Below are positions 46,292-56,221 of a DNA stretch of 64,000 nt, in pieces (position 1 is the first letter of the stretch; every line of letters starts with the position of its first letter). The DNA is taken from positions 62,001 through 126,000 of the forward strand of contig CAJXTI010000002.1 of NCBI GenBank assembly GCA_913061185.1, read 5' to 3'. The position numbers were made by a program, and so were the translations under genes. This DNA is from an uncultured Oceanobacter sp. (GTDB lineage: Bacteria; Pseudomonadota; Gammaproteobacteria; Pseudomonadales; Oceanobacteraceae). The notes beneath the pieces are model-generated. The model had not been told where the DNA came from. It did no database searches and was given only the letters and a program-made list of their open reading frames with translations.

Positions 46292-47539
46292 TTAACCCAA
46301 CGCAGAGACAAAAAATGCCCGGTACTCAGAGTGACCAGCAAGCACAAAATTCACTCGTAGTGGGTCATTGGCATCACTTAATCCGGCCACTGCTTGCCAG
46401 TATTGCGGGTCTGTGGCGCAATAACGCTGCAGTGCGCCGGTATCCACCGCCGGACGTATAACCTCATCACCACTGCTGTCGATCAGTACCACAACGTTGT
46501 CGGAATCAAACGCCTGGCCGAGATCCTGAACCAGCGTCAGAAAGCCCCGGTCACTGCCGCCGCGTTGCCATTCACCATCAATCTGGTGAGAGGTGATGGT
46601 ATCGCCAACGCCTATAATTCTGGGCATTAACGCCGGATCAAAAGCAGATTGCGCCAGTTCCAGCAGCGCGTTATGGGAAGCGGGCGCAGTACGCACGCTG
46701 AAGTCTGCTCCCAGCGGATAGGCCCCGGTTTTGGCGGCGAAATACTGGTTCAGCAACACCAGCACGCCGGACTCTTTCACCGCTCCTTTGAGCATGAACT
46801 GAAAGTCGGTCGTACCCCAACTGCTGTCATCCGCAGGCTTGATACGTTCCAGCCCAGTGGCCGGATCGGTGCCCAGGTTGGGAGCGTAGTGAATAAAAAA
46901 CGACTCCCCCATACCCTGTGACTGCGCGTCTTGCAGCAGCCGGGTCATAAAACGCTGCAAGTCTTGTTGTAACTGCCTGACAGTGGTGACCGAACCCAGT
47001 ACTGCACTCAGCAAGTTGGCATTGATGGTCGGCGAAGCGCGGTTATCCAGCACCACGGCTTCCGCCAGCAGCTGGATATTTTCCTTGGCGAGGTTGTACG
47101 GTGAGTTGCCCAGCAGGTTAATCAGAAAGTAGCGGGCCTTGACCGGGATTTGCAGCAAAAAGGCCATTTCCTGTGAGCTGACACCAGGGTGAGAGACCTT
47201 GCCAAAACGATTTTGCAGCTGCACCCCGCCAGCGCCCAGACCGGGTAAATATAGCCCTTCGGTTTTGGCAACGCCATTTCCTAACGCCCGATCAATCATC
47301 GGGTTTACACCGCGTTTGCCAATATGCTCGCCATTGGTCAGGACATAGAAACGCCCTTCCTGGTTACGCACTGCATGCACATAACCGGGATCCATCGTGC
47401 GGCTCAGCGGGTCATTCACCAATCCCATACAGACGCCATCCAAATCCTGAATAATCAGATAATCCGGTGCTGTCGTCAGAGTGTCGGCCAGGGGAGATAT
47501 ATCGGTATGCCATTGATAAGAAGAAAGACCTGGGGTCAT
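46292..47539 (-). CDS. Glucosylglycerol-phosphate phosphatase (StpA-like)
   Basis: The 415-residue protein has the HAD start QDLDGVCMGLVNDPLSRTM (D32, D34), then VLTNGEHIGKRGVNPMIDRA, LYLPGLGAGGVQ, ESFFIHYAPNLG, GTTDFQFMLKGAVKESGVLV, RGGSDRGFL and VLIDSSGDEV. These are hallmarks of StpA, which removes phosphate from glucosylglycerol-phosphate to make the compatible solute glucosylglycerol. The usual partner GgpS (synthase) is not in this window. GGAG precedes the ATG. The salt-stress role is from the family; the next gene upstream codes for an MscS channel, which also fits osmotic life. Confidence 0.88.
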   Translation of the reverse strand: MTPGLSSYQWHTDISPLADTLTTAPDYLIIQDLDGVCMGLVNDPLSRTMDPGYVHAVRNQEGRFYVLTNGEHIGKRGVNPMIDRALGNGVAKTEGLYLPGLGAGGVQLQNRFGKVSHPGVSSQEMAFLLQIPVKARYFLINLLGNSPYNLAKENIQLLAEAVVLDNRASPTINANLLSAVLGSVTTVRQLQQDLQRFMTRLLQDAQSQGMGESFFIHYAPNLGTDPATGLERIKPADDSSWGTTDFQFMLKGAVKESGVLVLLNQYFAAKTGAYPLGADFSVRTAPASHNALLELAQSAFDPALMPRIIGVGDTITSHQIDGEWQRGGSDRGFLTLVQDLGQAFDSDNVVVLIDSSGDEVIRPAVDTGALQRYCATDPQYWQAVAGLSDANDPLRVNFVLAGHSEYRAFFVSALG

Positions 47540-47583
47540 GAAGGCTCCGTCGTTGCTGATTCCTCAAACAAAGACCATACCAT

Positions 47584-47630
47584 TGCTGATGCGTTTTGGC
47601 TGGCGGGTTTTGGCTGATGCGTTTTGGCAA
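47584..47630. repeat. Direct repeat between stpA-like and mscS genes
   Basis: TGATGCGTTTTGGC occurs twice, separated by TGGCGGGTTTTGGC, which is a partial third copy, in the 150-bp space. Nothing else is evident there. Confidence 0.65.
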
Positions 47631-47690
47631 GCGTTCCTCACTGCTACGATCAACAGTATCAACAGTAAGGAACATCTTATCCGTCTCGGG

Positions 47691-48815
47691 TCAGGCCTTG
47701 CTGCCCATGCTGTCGGCGGCCATCGCTGCCGTCACCTGTGGCGGCATGGAATCCAGATGTAATGTCCGGGTCGGGAACGCGCAGTCGGCACCTTCAGCGT
47801 GAATAATGCGGATGATTTCCAGCATCACTGCTTGCTTGATCTTGTGATAGGTCGCCCAGTCGGTGGTTTTGGTAAAACAGTAGACAAAAAAGTCCAGACT
47901 GGAGGCTCCGAAACTGGTGAAATTCACCATGATCGTCTGCCTGGTATCGATATCCGCATGCGTGCGCAGCATGGCTTCAATGTTTTGCAACAGAGTATCC
48001 AGCACGTCGGAATCCTGATAACGCACGCCGATGGTTTCGTAGATACGGCGATTCAGCATCCGCGACGGATTTTCCACCGAGATACTGGTAAACACCGAGT
48101 TAGGGACATATAGCGGCCGCTTGTCGAACGTGCGAATACAAGTGACCCGAAAACCAATACTTTCCACGGTACCTTCAATATTGCGGTCTGGCGAACGAAT
48201 CCAGTCGCCCACCCGAAACGGCCGATCCATATACACCACCAACGAACCAAAAAAGTTGGCCAACAAATCCTTGGCCGCCAGACCCACCACCAGCCCTCCC
48301 ATACCACCAAACGCCAACAGACCGGAAATGGTGATGCCCAGCGCCTGCAAGATAGGTAGCGCCATCAAAATCATCACAACAACCCGAGCAATCTTGCCCA
48401 CCAGTTCGATGGTGGTAGGGTCAGCACCAGAGGAGATCTGCCGATGCTCAATCCGGTTGATCAGTCGCCAGATCGCCCAGGCCACCAGCACAATCAGCGA
48501 CAGCTGACGCGCCAGGGGAATACTGGTCATGATCACGCCAATCTCAAAGCTGCGAGCGGTAATATCCGCAATCCAGCTGGCTCCAATGGCAAGAATAATC
48601 CAGTTGATCGGCACACCCAAAGCGTCCACCACCACATCATCCCAATGGTTATTGGTACGGGTGACCAGTGCCAGCAAACGGCGTCGGGCAAAGCGCCATA
48701 CAACCCCGGTCAACAAGGTGAGGATGATGGCCACCGAGACATCCCAGAACCAGTCATAGTTCTGGCTGATCAAGTCGTGCCACCAGTCGGGCTGGGTAAA
48801 AACGAAGTCGAACAT
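47691..48815 (-). CDS. MscS-family small-conductance mechanosensitive channel
   Basis: The 374-residue protein has about five membrane helices, the last being the pore helix LLAFGGMGGLVVGLAAKDLL with its Gly/Ala packing. The beta domain VYMDRPFRVGDWIRSPDRN follows, and then a C-terminal alpha/beta domain. It opens under membrane tension to let out solutes on hypo-osmotic shock. The start at 48815 is chosen for the AAGGA site; a frame from 48908 would add a non-membrane tail. It precedes the glucosylglycerol-phosphate phosphatase gene on the same strand by 151 bp, so both may serve osmotic balance. Confidence 0.92.
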   Translation of the reverse strand: MFDFVFTQPDWWHDLISQNYDWFWDVSVAIILTLLTGVVWRFARRRLLALVTRTNNHWDDVVVDALGVPINWIILAIGASWIADITARSFEIGVIMTSIPLARQLSLIVLVAWAIWRLINRIEHRQISSGADPTTIELVGKIARVVVMILMALPILQALGITISGLLAFGGMGGLVVGLAAKDLLANFFGSLVVYMDRPFRVGDWIRSPDRNIEGTVESIGFRVTCIRTFDKRPLYVPNSVFTSISVENPSRMLNRRIYETIGVRYQDSDVLDTLLQNIEAMLRTHADIDTRQTIMVNFTSFGASSLDFFVYCFTKTTDWATYHKIKQAVMLEIIRIIHAEGADCAFPTRTLHLDSMPPQVTAAMAADSMGSKA

Positions 48816-49317
48816 CGGTGAGTCCTTGGCGACATCAGGAGTAATAGCATTGGGGCGAGAGAGTAGGGAAAAACAGGCAAAGTGACAATTCATCTGCCAG
48901 TCGTACACTCAATATTGCCCAAAAACGACGGCTCAGATGACCTATATGATCAAATCACACCGGGTTAGCCATTTTGGAGTGAGCAGCATGCAGCCATCAT
49001 CCCGCAGGGAAGACAGCGCAATGGATTTGAGTGTTCCATCATGCTGGCGTCCAGGTGCTGCTCGGTCATCAGCAGATCCGGTTCTGCTGTTGTCCCATGC
49101 TGAACCTATCTACTTAATCCTTACAAAGACTGGGCTTATTCATTGATACCGTTATTCCAACCCGGCCTTTCAGCCAGCCAGGATCCGTTCGCCAGGCGGC
49201 CTTTTTCACTTGTGCCATTTATTACATAACCCTGTTCCATAATCAGACATTATGAGCCAGCCATATAGCTGCTAGCCTCCCCGCCTTCTTGCACTATTTT
49301 CACCTCAAGGTAATTAC
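48816..49317. other. 502-bp intergenic region without a supported gene
   Basis: This space between the divergent mscS-like and beta-barrel genes contains only short frames without ribosome sites. A GGCC-rich stretch at 49157-49205 ending in a T-run could be a weak terminator, but no clean stem was found. No RNA gene was recognised. Confidence 0.5.
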
Positions 49318-50133
49318 ATGAAGTCCCCTGTATCCATTGCCATCCTGTTGATGGCCAGCTCCTGCTATTCCGCTGCCAGCGAGGCTGCCATGCGCAGTCA
49401 GGGCGACTGGTACGGTTATTGGGGCTGGAACAACGCCACCTATTCCGACAGCGATATTCACTTTGAAGGAGACGACTACGATTTCACCTTGCATAACGTC
49501 TCCGCCAAGGATCACCAGACCCAGTTCAGCATCGCGCAGATTTTTCACAGCTATCTGAATCCCGGTCGCATAACCATCCCCCAATACAACTGGCGTTTCG
49601 GCTACTTTGTACAGGACAACTGGTCGGTATCGCTGGGCTGGGATCATATGAAGTATGTGATGGTGCAGGATCAGACCGTCAGCATGACCGGCACCAACGA
49701 TCGTAACGGCTTTGAGAAAACCGACCCCGCCGCCGAGGATGTCGTATTGACCGAAGACTTCCTGACCTACGAACACACCGACGGTTTTAACCAGATCTCA
49801 CTGGAAACCGAAGCCTACCTGCCCGTGTGGCAGCACGGTGCAGACATGGACATCGCTCTGTTTGCCGGAGCAGGTGCGGGCATCATGTACCCCAAAAGCA
49901 ACGTCAAACTGATGAGTGGCGATCGTAACGATGAATGGCACGTTGCCGGTTACAGCACGCTGGTAAAAATTGGCGTTGAAGCCAACGTGTGGCAGGGGCT
50001 GTTTGTGCGCTTTATCGGTAAATACGGCTACGTCAATATGAATGATGTGCTGACCAGCCACGACAGCAGTGACAAGGCGCGCCAGAAGATTTATTACGAT
50101 GAATACATTGGCGCGATCGGGTATCGGTTTTGA
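49318..50133 (+). CDS. Outer-membrane beta-barrel protein of unknown role
   Basis: The 271-residue protein has a signal peptide (MKSPVSIAILLMASSCYSAA) and many alternating strands with aromatic belts (WYGYWGWNNATYS, NWRFGYFVQDNWSVSLGWDH, GVEANVWQGLFVRFIGKYGY). It ends in IGAIGYRF, a C-terminal Phe as recognised by the BAM complex. These features support an outer-membrane barrel of about 8-10 strands. AAGG precedes the ATG. I do not recognise a specific family; OmpW- or YfaZ-like small barrels are possible. It ends at a strong terminator convergent with rlmB. Confidence 0.75.
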   Translation: MKSPVSIAILLMASSCYSAASEAAMRSQGDWYGYWGWNNATYSDSDIHFEGDDYDFTLHNVSAKDHQTQFSIAQIFHSYLNPGRITIPQYNWRFGYFVQDNWSVSLGWDHMKYVMVQDQTVSMTGTNDRNGFEKTDPAAEDVVLTEDFLTYEHTDGFNQISLETEAYLPVWQHGADMDIALFAGAGAGIMYPKSNVKLMSGDRNDEWHVAGYSTLVKIGVEANVWQGLFVRFIGKYGYVNMNDVLTSHDSSDKARQKIYYDEYIGAIGYRF

Positions 50134-50197
50134 GCACCAGGTGCCAGACAGAACCTTGGCTTTGACCGGGTGAACCTGGTTCAAGCCACCAACAAAT

Positions 50198-50224
50198 AAA
50201 ACACAACAGCTAAACACAACAGTT
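50198..50224. repeat. 13-bp tandem repeat (AAACACAACAG core)
   Basis: AAACACAACAGCT and AAACACAACAGTT are tandem copies, followed by a diverged third that merges with the terminator arm. Confidence 0.7.
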
Positions 50225-50262
50225 AAAACAACAACGGGAGCGTATGCTCCCGTTGTTGTTTT
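50225..50262. terminator. Bidirectional terminator before rlmB
   Basis: AAAACAACAACGGGAGC and GCTCCCGTTGTTGTTTT form a 17-bp perfect stem with a GTAT loop, with A and T tracts at the stem base. It serves the beta-barrel gene and rlmB from both sides. Confidence 0.93.
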
Positions 50263-50298
50263 CAGATAATGCGGTGTTCGCCGACGCTTATCCTTTGA

Positions 50299-51039
50299 TT
50301 ACAGCGCCAGCCGCTGCCGCACCGCTTCAAACAAACAAATGCCTGTCGCCACCGAGACATTCACTGAGCTGACTTCACCCGCCATGGGAATATTGATCAG
50401 ATGATCACAGTGTTCGCGGGTCAAACGCCGCATGCCAGCACCTTCTGCGCCCATCACCAGTGCCAGTGGGCCTTTGAGGTCTTGTTGGTAGACCGAGGTG
50501 GTGGCTTCGCCTGCGGTACCCACCAGCCAGATACCGCGTTCTTGCAGTTCGGTCATGGTACGGGCCAGGTTGGTCACCTGGACATAAGGAACCACTTCGG
50601 CAGCACCACAGGCGACCTTGGCGACGGTAGCATTCAATGGTGCCGATTTGTCTTTCGGAGCAATCACCAAATGTACTCCAGCGGCATCGGCGGTACGCAG
50701 GCAAGCACCGAGGTTGTGCGGGTCGGTCACGCCATCCAGGATCAGGATAAACGCCGGGCCGGCTATGCGGTCGAGCACATCGGGCAGGTTACGTTCACTC
50801 ACGCCCTGTAGCGGTTTGCGAAACGCAATCACACCTTGATGGTTACCGTCGGCTTTCTGGTTCAGTAAGCCTTTGTCGGCTTCACGCACATCCAGGCCAA
50901 GCCGTTGGGCTTCGTCCAGCACTCTTTGCATACGCTGATCAACGCGGCCTTTTTGTACCCAGATTTCCGTCACCTGATCCGGACTGCGTTGCAGCAGGGT
51001 GGTGACGGCATGCAGGCCATATACAGCATCAAGCTTCAT
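50299..51039 (-). CDS. rlmB: 23S rRNA (guanosine-2'-O-)-methyltransferase RlmB
   Basis: The 246-residue SPOUT methyltransferase makes Gm2251 in the peptidyl-transferase loop of 23S rRNA. It has the N-terminal RNA-binding domain ([17 protein letters not shown]), then [20 protein letters not shown], and the C-terminal knot region with [16 protein letters not shown] and [17 protein letters not shown]. Length matches E. coli RlmB. It lies directly downstream of rnr (53 bp apart), the conserved rnr-rlmB order in gammaproteobacteria. Confidence 0.96.
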   Translation of the reverse strand: MKLDAVYGLHAVTTLLQRSPDQVTEIWVQKGRVDQRMQRVLDEAQRLGLDVREADKGLLNQKADGNHQGVIAFRKPLQGVSERNLPDVLDRIAGPAFILILDGVTDPHNLGACLRTADAAGVHLVIAPKDKSAPLNATVAKVACGAAEVVPYVQVTNLARTMTELQERGIWLVGTAGEATTSVYQQDLKGPLALVMGAEGAGMRRLTREHCDHLINIPMAGEVSSVNVSVATGICLFEAVRQRLAL

Positions 51040-51092
51040 TCATTTGTCTCGTCAGCGGGCAGGTATCGGCCTGCCCTCGGGTTTATGCAGTG

Positions 51093-53738
51093 TCAGGGTT
51101 TGGTGACGCTTTTGGCTTTGGGCGCGGCTTTACGCTTGGCTTTTTTGGCCTTGCTGGCTGCTTTCGGCTTGTCTTTGGCGGCAACCGGTGCTGTACCGGC
51201 CGGGGCTTTTTTGGCGTTCAGCTTCTGGCGTTTGCTCGACGATTTTTTGCGGCTTTTTTTCCTGGCTCCGACTTCCTTGTCGGCGCTGGCGGTATCACCA
51301 ACGACAGCGCTGGTGGGCGCAGCAGCAGCGGCAGCCGGTTTTTTACGACGACGGCCTGAAGGTTTCAGTACTTCTTCTTTTACCCCGGCAGCACCGGTCT
51401 TGACACCAGCACCAGCGGCGGCTGTTTTGGAGCGTCGACGTGGTAATCGCGGTGGCTCAGGCATGGCTCGCCCGGCATTACCGGGGGCCGTTGCCAGATC
51501 AAAATCAACCTTGCGCTCATCGAGATTAACACCGGAGACCTGCACCCAGAGGCTGTCACCCAGGCGGAAAGTACGCCGAGTACGTTCTCCGACCAGGCGA
51601 TGTTTGACGGCATCGAACTGGTAAAAGTCGTTCGCCAGCGAGGAGATATGCACCAGTCCTTCGACATAGACGTTTTTCAGTTCAACAAACAGGCCGAAAC
51701 CGGTGACGGCGGTAATCACGCCTTCAAAGACTTCGCCGATCCGATCCTGAATGTACTCACACTTGAGGAAATCATTCACATCGCGGGTGGCGTCATCGGC
51801 ACGGCGCTCTGTCATGGAACAATGCTCACCCTGCTGAATGACCTGCGCCATGTCGTAGGGATAAATATCGGCCTTGGCCAGCGGTTTGGCACCGTCTGCA
51901 CGGGTAGCATTGCTGCATTCCTGCTCGCTGCGAATCACGCTGCGAATGGCACGGTGTACCAGCAAATCCGGGTAGCGGCGAATCGGCGAGGTAAAATGGG
52001 TGTAGGCCTTATATGCCAGCCCAAAGTGGCCTTCGTTTTCCGGGTGATACACCGCCTGGCTGAGGGAGCGTAATAGTACCGTCTGGATCAGGTGGGAATC
52101 TGGACGCTGCTGAATACTATTCAGTAGTTCCTGGTAGTTCTTGGGGGTCGGCTTGGCTTTGCCAGTGTTGATCGACAGTCCCATTTCACCCAGGAAAGAA
52201 CGCAGGTTTTCGAGCTTTTCGTCACTCGGCCCGGCGTGGACACGGTAGACGCACGGCACCTTGTATTTATCGAGGAAGTTGGCGGCACAGACGTTGGCAG
52301 CCAGCATGCACTCTTCGATCAGCATATGAGCGTCGTTACGGGCAACCGGCACGATTTCCTGAATCTTGCGCTCGGCATCAAACACAATGCGGGTTTCTAC
52401 CGAATCAAAGTCCATCGCACCACGTTCTTCGCGCTTGCCCCGTAAGAGCTGGAACAGGCTGTAGAGGTTTTCGATGTGCGGCACGACGGCAGGGTAATGA
52501 TCTCGCCACACCTGCCCGTCTTCACTGCGTGGTGTCTGCAGCATCATCCAGACCTTGTTGTAGGTCAGCCGGGCATGGGAGTAGATCACCCCTTCCATAA
52601 ACTTGTAGCCGGAGATATTGCCAGCTTTGGAAATGGTCATTTCACACACCATCACCAGGCGATCCACTGCCGGGTTCAGCGAGCACAAACCGTTGGAGAG
52701 TTTTTCTGGCAGCATGGGTACAACAAAACCGGGGAAATACACCGAGTTGCCGCGAGTGTGGGCTTCCTGATCCAGTGCTGAACCGGGTTTGACGTAATGG
52801 GATACGTCGGCAATGGCGACGTATAAGCGCCAGCCACCGGTGTTCCGGTTGCGCTCGCAGTACACCGCATCGTCAAAATCGCGGGCATCTTCACCGTCAA
52901 TCGTGACGAAGGGCAAATGCCGCAAATCAATACGATTGGCTTTGTCCTGCTCGCGGACTTCGTCAGACAGTTTTTTAGCTTCAACCGTCACTGCCGCAGG
53001 CCATTCATGGGGAATATCGTGGCTGCGAATCGCCACTTCAATTTCCATTCCCGGTGCCAGGTGTTCGCCCAGAACCTCGATGACCTTGCCAATTGGCAGA
53101 CCGCCCTGCTTCGGCTGGGCGGTGATTTCGACCACCACAAATTGGCCGTGTTCGGCACCGTGGCGGCCTTCGGCTGGCACCAGCACTTCCGTACTGACAC
53201 GCTTGTTATCCGGCTGTACTACGCCAACGCCAGACTGATCAAAATAGCGCCCGACGATGTGTTGGGTATTGCGTTCAATCACCTGGACAATCTTGCCTTC
53301 CGGACGACCACGTCGATCCAGCCCGAGAATCTGTACGGCGACCTTGTCGCCGTGGAATACTTTGCGCATTTGACGGTTCGACAAATAAATGTCGTCATCG
53401 CCGTCGCGCAAGACAAAACCAAAACCGTCTTTGTGGCCCATCACTACGCCAGTCACCAAGTCGGCTTTTTCCATCGGAAAAAACTGGCTGCGCCGGTTGC
53501 TCATCAGCTGGCCATCGCGCGACATGGCAATCAGTCGGCGACGCAAGGCTTCAACCCGTTCCGGATCGGTTTCTGCCAGCGCTTCACACACATCTTCATG
53601 AGTCATTGGGCGACCGGATTGCTCCAGCAACGCCAGCAATGCTTCCCGGCTGGGAACCGGATTATCGTACTTCTGTGCCTCCAACGCAGCGTTGGGGTCG
53701 TGAATGGGGGAATGTTTTGGGGTGGGGGAATCCGTCAA
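51093..53738 (-). CDS. rnr: Ribonuclease R
   Basis: The 881-residue 3'-5' exoribonuclease has an N-terminal winged-helix domain, two cold-shock domains, the RNB catalytic domain (TIDGEDARDFDDAVY with the metal-binding Asp cluster), an S1 domain (GVITAVTGFGLFVELKNVYV), and a long Lys/Ala-rich basic tail of about 110 residues. The start is TTG at 53738, supported by AGGAG 8 bp upstream and by the absence of an in-frame ATG before residue 45. RNase R degrades structured RNA. The basic tail is longer than usual but of the type known in the family. Confidence 0.96.
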   Translation of the reverse strand: MTDSPTPKHSPIHDPNAALEAQKYDNPVPSREALLALLEQSGRPMTHEDVCEALAETDPERVEALRRRLIAMSRDGQLMSNRRSQFFPMEKADLVTGVVMGHKDGFGFVLRDGDDDIYLSNRQMRKVFHGDKVAVQILGLDRRGRPEGKIVQVIERNTQHIVGRYFDQSGVGVVQPDNKRVSTEVLVPAEGRHGAEHGQFVVVEITAQPKQGGLPIGKVIEVLGEHLAPGMEIEVAIRSHDIPHEWPAAVTVEAKKLSDEVREQDKANRIDLRHLPFVTIDGEDARDFDDAVYCERNRNTGGWRLYVAIADVSHYVKPGSALDQEAHTRGNSVYFPGFVVPMLPEKLSNGLCSLNPAVDRLVMVCEMTISKAGNISGYKFMEGVIYSHARLTYNKVWMMLQTPRSEDGQVWRDHYPAVVPHIENLYSLFQLLRGKREERGAMDFDSVETRIVFDAERKIQEIVPVARNDAHMLIEECMLAANVCAANFLDKYKVPCVYRVHAGPSDEKLENLRSFLGEMGLSINTGKAKPTPKNYQELLNSIQQRPDSHLIQTVLLRSLSQAVYHPENEGHFGLAYKAYTHFTSPIRRYPDLLVHRAIRSVIRSEQECSNATRADGAKPLAKADIYPYDMAQVIQQGEHCSMTERRADDATRDVNDFLKCEYIQDRIGEVFEGVITAVTGFGLFVELKNVYVEGLVHISSLANDFYQFDAVKHRLVGERTRRTFRLGDSLWVQVSGVNLDERKVDFDLATAPGNAGRAMPEPPRLPRRRSKTAAAGAGVKTGAAGVKEEVLKPSGRRRKKPAAAAAAPTSAVVGDTASADKEVGARKKSRKKSSSKRQKLNAKKAPAGTAPVAAKDKPKAASKAKKAKRKAAPKAKSVTKP

Positions 53739-53860
53739 TGTACGGCTCCTGTTCTTATGAGGGGTGTGTTAGGGCGCCACAGGCGGCTGATTGAGACTGG
53801 TTTTATGTTATTCATGGTAATCAGTATACCCAAAGGTGGCGGATGCTGCTCAATCTGCTG

Positions 53861-54232
53861 TCACAGCCCACGAATATTAATGAGCAGGGGTTCTCGATGG
53901 GCACCGGCGGCGGTCAGCTGATCGAGATAATCCTGCCATAACGAATCCTTATTCAGGCATAAATGGCGCAGATAATGCCAGTCGTACAGCCCGGAATCAT
54001 GACCATCGTCAAACACCAGTTTCAACGCATAGTTACCGGCTGGCTCGATCCTCAACAGGCCCACGTCTTTCTTGCCCGATTGTAATACGCCATTACCCGT
54101 ACCATGGCCACGCACCTCGGCTGAAGGGGATAATACCCGCAGCAATTCAAAGCTGAGTTCATGCGTTTCATCGCCATACCGTAATTCCAGGCAACGACTG
54201 TTTTTTCTGACTTTTATGCCATCTGGCTTCAT
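53861..54232 (-). CDS. DUF971 domain protein
   Basis: The 123-residue protein is one DUF971 (gamma-butyrobetaine-hydroxylase N-terminal-like) domain: IKVRKNSRCLELRYGDET at the start, LSFELLRVLSPSAEV, then a GLLRIEPAGNYALKLVFDDGH core and LYDWHYLRHLC. Its usual place in gammaproteobacteria is next to hslVU. Here a chemoreceptor gene lies between. AGAGGTG precedes the ATG. Function is unknown; family members may bind iron-sulfur or metal. Confidence 0.85.
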   Translation of the reverse strand: MKPDGIKVRKNSRCLELRYGDETHELSFELLRVLSPSAEVRGHGTGNGVLQSGKKDVGLLRIEPAGNYALKLVFDDGHDSGLYDWHYLRHLCLNKDSLWQDYLDQLTAAGAHREPLLINIRGL

Positions 54233-54383
54233 TGGTGCACCTCTCTGCCGATAACGACTTGTATCTCTGAAATATAACCTAGACTGACAACATACCGCGA
54301 CGACATAGCCTGGTATTTACCGAAACGAACCCGGTACAACCTCTCGTCGCCCACGCCGATACCGAACAGACGAGAAACGTATT

Positions 54384-56021
54384 ATGTCTTTATTTCGCAA
54401 CATCAGTATTCGGAGCCGCCTGTGGCTCTTATTGGGAACGGCCATAATCTGCGTTGTTATCATCCAGATCACGGCGTTGCAACAGACCTATAACACGCTG
54501 ACCAATGCCAAGAACCAGAGTGTCCAACAGCTCACCGATAATGCCTACAGCTTGCTGACACACTTCGCCAATCTTGAAAAAGAAGGCCTCAGTCGTGCAG
54601 AAGCCCAGCGCTTGGCCAAAGAAACCATCACTGCCCAACACTACGACAACGGCAGTGGTTACTTTTTTATCCAGAGTACCGACAACATCATGCTGGCGCA
54701 CGGTGCCAACCCCAAGCTGAACGACATGGACATGTCGGATCTTAAAGATGCCAACGGTCGACCCCTGACCCGGGATATCACCAAAGTGGCCCTGGCGAAC
54801 CCGGATGGTGGTTTTGTGCACTATTATTGGCCTAAAGCAGAACAAAGCGACCCTGTCGCCAAGGTCAGTTTTGTCCGTTTGCTGCCGGAATGGGGCTGGG
54901 TCGTGGGGACTGGCGTCTATACCGATGATATTGACACTGTCTTCCGCAAGACCGCCATCCATATGATCTCGACCTCGGTGGTTTTTGTGCTATTGCTGGT
55001 CGGTACTATCTATCTTATTTCCAACAGTATTCGACAACCGCTGCACAATGTTAACCGCGCCATGTCAGACATTGCCCGTGGTGAAGGGGATCTGACCCAG
55101 CGACTGCCTGCTCAGGGCAATGATGAAATCACCGAGATTGCGCGTTCCTTTAACCTGTTTGTTGAGGCCATTCAGAAAGTCGTATCGGAAAGCAAAAGCA
55201 CTACTCAGGTGTTGGGCCAGCTAACCCACAATATTTCCGAGATCAGCCGTACCACCCGTGCAATGACCGAACGCCAATTACAGCAAAGCGATATGGCGGC
55301 CACGGGTTCCCACGAAATGAGTCTGACCATTCAGGAAGTCGCCGGTAATGCCGAACGGGCGGCAGGTGCGGCGCGGGAAGCAGACGACAACGCCAGACGT
55401 GGTTTACACACCATGCAGGATACCCAGCAGCGGATTACCGACCTGGCCAACAGCATCAACCAGTCCAGCGACGTGATTCGAGGCTTGCAAGCGGAGACCG
55501 ACTCGATTGGTTCCGTACTGGACGTGATTCGAGGCATTGCCGAACAGACCAACTTGCTGGCGTTAAATGCGGCCATTGAAGCCGCACGAGCAGGTGAACA
55601 AGGACGAGGTTTTGCCGTCGTGGCGGATGAAGTGCGTACTTTGGCTTCCCGCACTCAGGAATCCACTCAGGAAATCAACAACATGATTTCACGGCTGCAA
55701 GAACAGGCGGTGCAGGCAGTATCGTCAATGGAGCAAAATGCCCGTAATTCGGAAACGACCTCGGAGATGTCCAAGCAGGCCAGCGAAACCATTGCCTCCA
55801 TTTCCTCGGCGGTCAGCACCATCTCGGAGATGAACCTGAGTATTGCCGGTGCCGTCGAAGAGCAGAGTGTCGCGTCGAACGAGATCAGTAGCAATATCGT
55901 TCAGATTGCCGAGGCCTCGCGTACCATCAGTGAAAACGCGACTCGTAACGACAACACGGTGACCAGCCTGGCGGAGAGTACTCGTCAGTTAAATAGCCTG
56001 ATCGAACGCTTCAAGGTGTAA
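54384..56021 (+). CDS. Methyl-accepting chemotaxis protein with sCache sensor
   Basis: The 545-residue receptor has a first membrane helix (about residues 12-30), a periplasmic single Cache domain ([19 protein letters not shown], then the [15 protein letters not shown] end), a second membrane helix near 195-215, a HAMP domain ([20 protein letters not shown]) and a signalling hairpin with the invariant tip [20 protein letters not shown]. sCache_2 receptors of this kind often sense small carboxylates, but the ligand cannot be read. No CheW-binding tail pentapeptide is seen. It lies between DUF971 and hslU, with its own terminator. Confidence 0.94.
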   Translation: MSLFRNISIRSRLWLLLGTAIICVVIIQITALQQTYNTLTNAKNQSVQQLTDNAYSLLTHFANLEKEGLSRAEAQRLAKETITAQHYDNGSGYFFIQSTDNIMLAHGANPKLNDMDMSDLKDANGRPLTRDITKVALANPDGGFVHYYWPKAEQSDPVAKVSFVRLLPEWGWVVGTGVYTDDIDTVFRKTAIHMISTSVVFVLLLVGTIYLISNSIRQPLHNVNRAMSDIARGEGDLTQRLPAQGNDEITEIARSFNLFVEAIQKVVSESKSTTQVLGQLTHNISEISRTTRAMTERQLQQSDMAATGSHEMSLTIQEVAGNAERAAGAAREADDNARRGLHTMQDTQQRITDLANSINQSSDVIRGLQAETDSIGSVLDVIRGIAEQTNLLALNAAIEAARAGEQGRGFAVVADEVRTLASRTQESTQEINNMISRLQEQAVQAVSSMEQNARNSETTSEMSKQASETIASISSAVSTISEMNLSIAGAVEEQSVASNEISSNIVQIAEASRTISENATRNDNTVTSLAESTRQLNSLIERFKV

Positions 56022-56056
56022 TCGCTCGCACGACATGAGTCGCAGCCGTAGTGACA

Positions 56057-56112
56057 CGACAATAGCGGCTCGACAATAACGGCTCGACAATAGCGGCTCG
56101 ACAATAGCGGTA
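56057..56112. repeat. 14-bp tandem repeat, four copies
   Basis: CGACAATAGCGGCT occurs four times in a row (second copy with AACGG for AGCGG, fourth ending TA), between the chemoreceptor stop and its terminator. Confidence 0.9.
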
Positions 56113-56116
56113 ATCA

Positions 56117-56147
56117 ACAAAGGGGGCGCGTGATGCGCTCCCTTTGT
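56117..56147 (+). terminator. Terminator hairpin of the chemoreceptor gene
   Basis: ACAAAGGGGGCGC and GCGCTCCCTTTGT pair over 13 positions with one G-T wobble and a 5-nt loop. Downstream is T-rich without a pure T-run. Confidence 0.7.
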
Positions 56148-56185
56148 CTGTTGCCTGTTCTGTTACTTGTCAATAGCAATACAAC

Positions 56186-56217
56186 AAACGTGAATTCAGC
56201 CAGCTGAATTCACGTTT
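56186..56217 (-). terminator. Terminator hairpin of hslVU
   Basis: AAACGTGAATTCAGC and GCTGAATTCACGTTT form a 15-bp perfect stem with a CA loop just beyond the hslU stop. The minus strand continues TGTTGTATTG, moderately T-rich. Confidence 0.75.
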
Positions 56218-56221
56218 CAGA

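Noticed and set aside
49157-49205. Possible terminator ending in GGCCTTTTT
   Set aside because: No convincing complementary arm of useful length was found.
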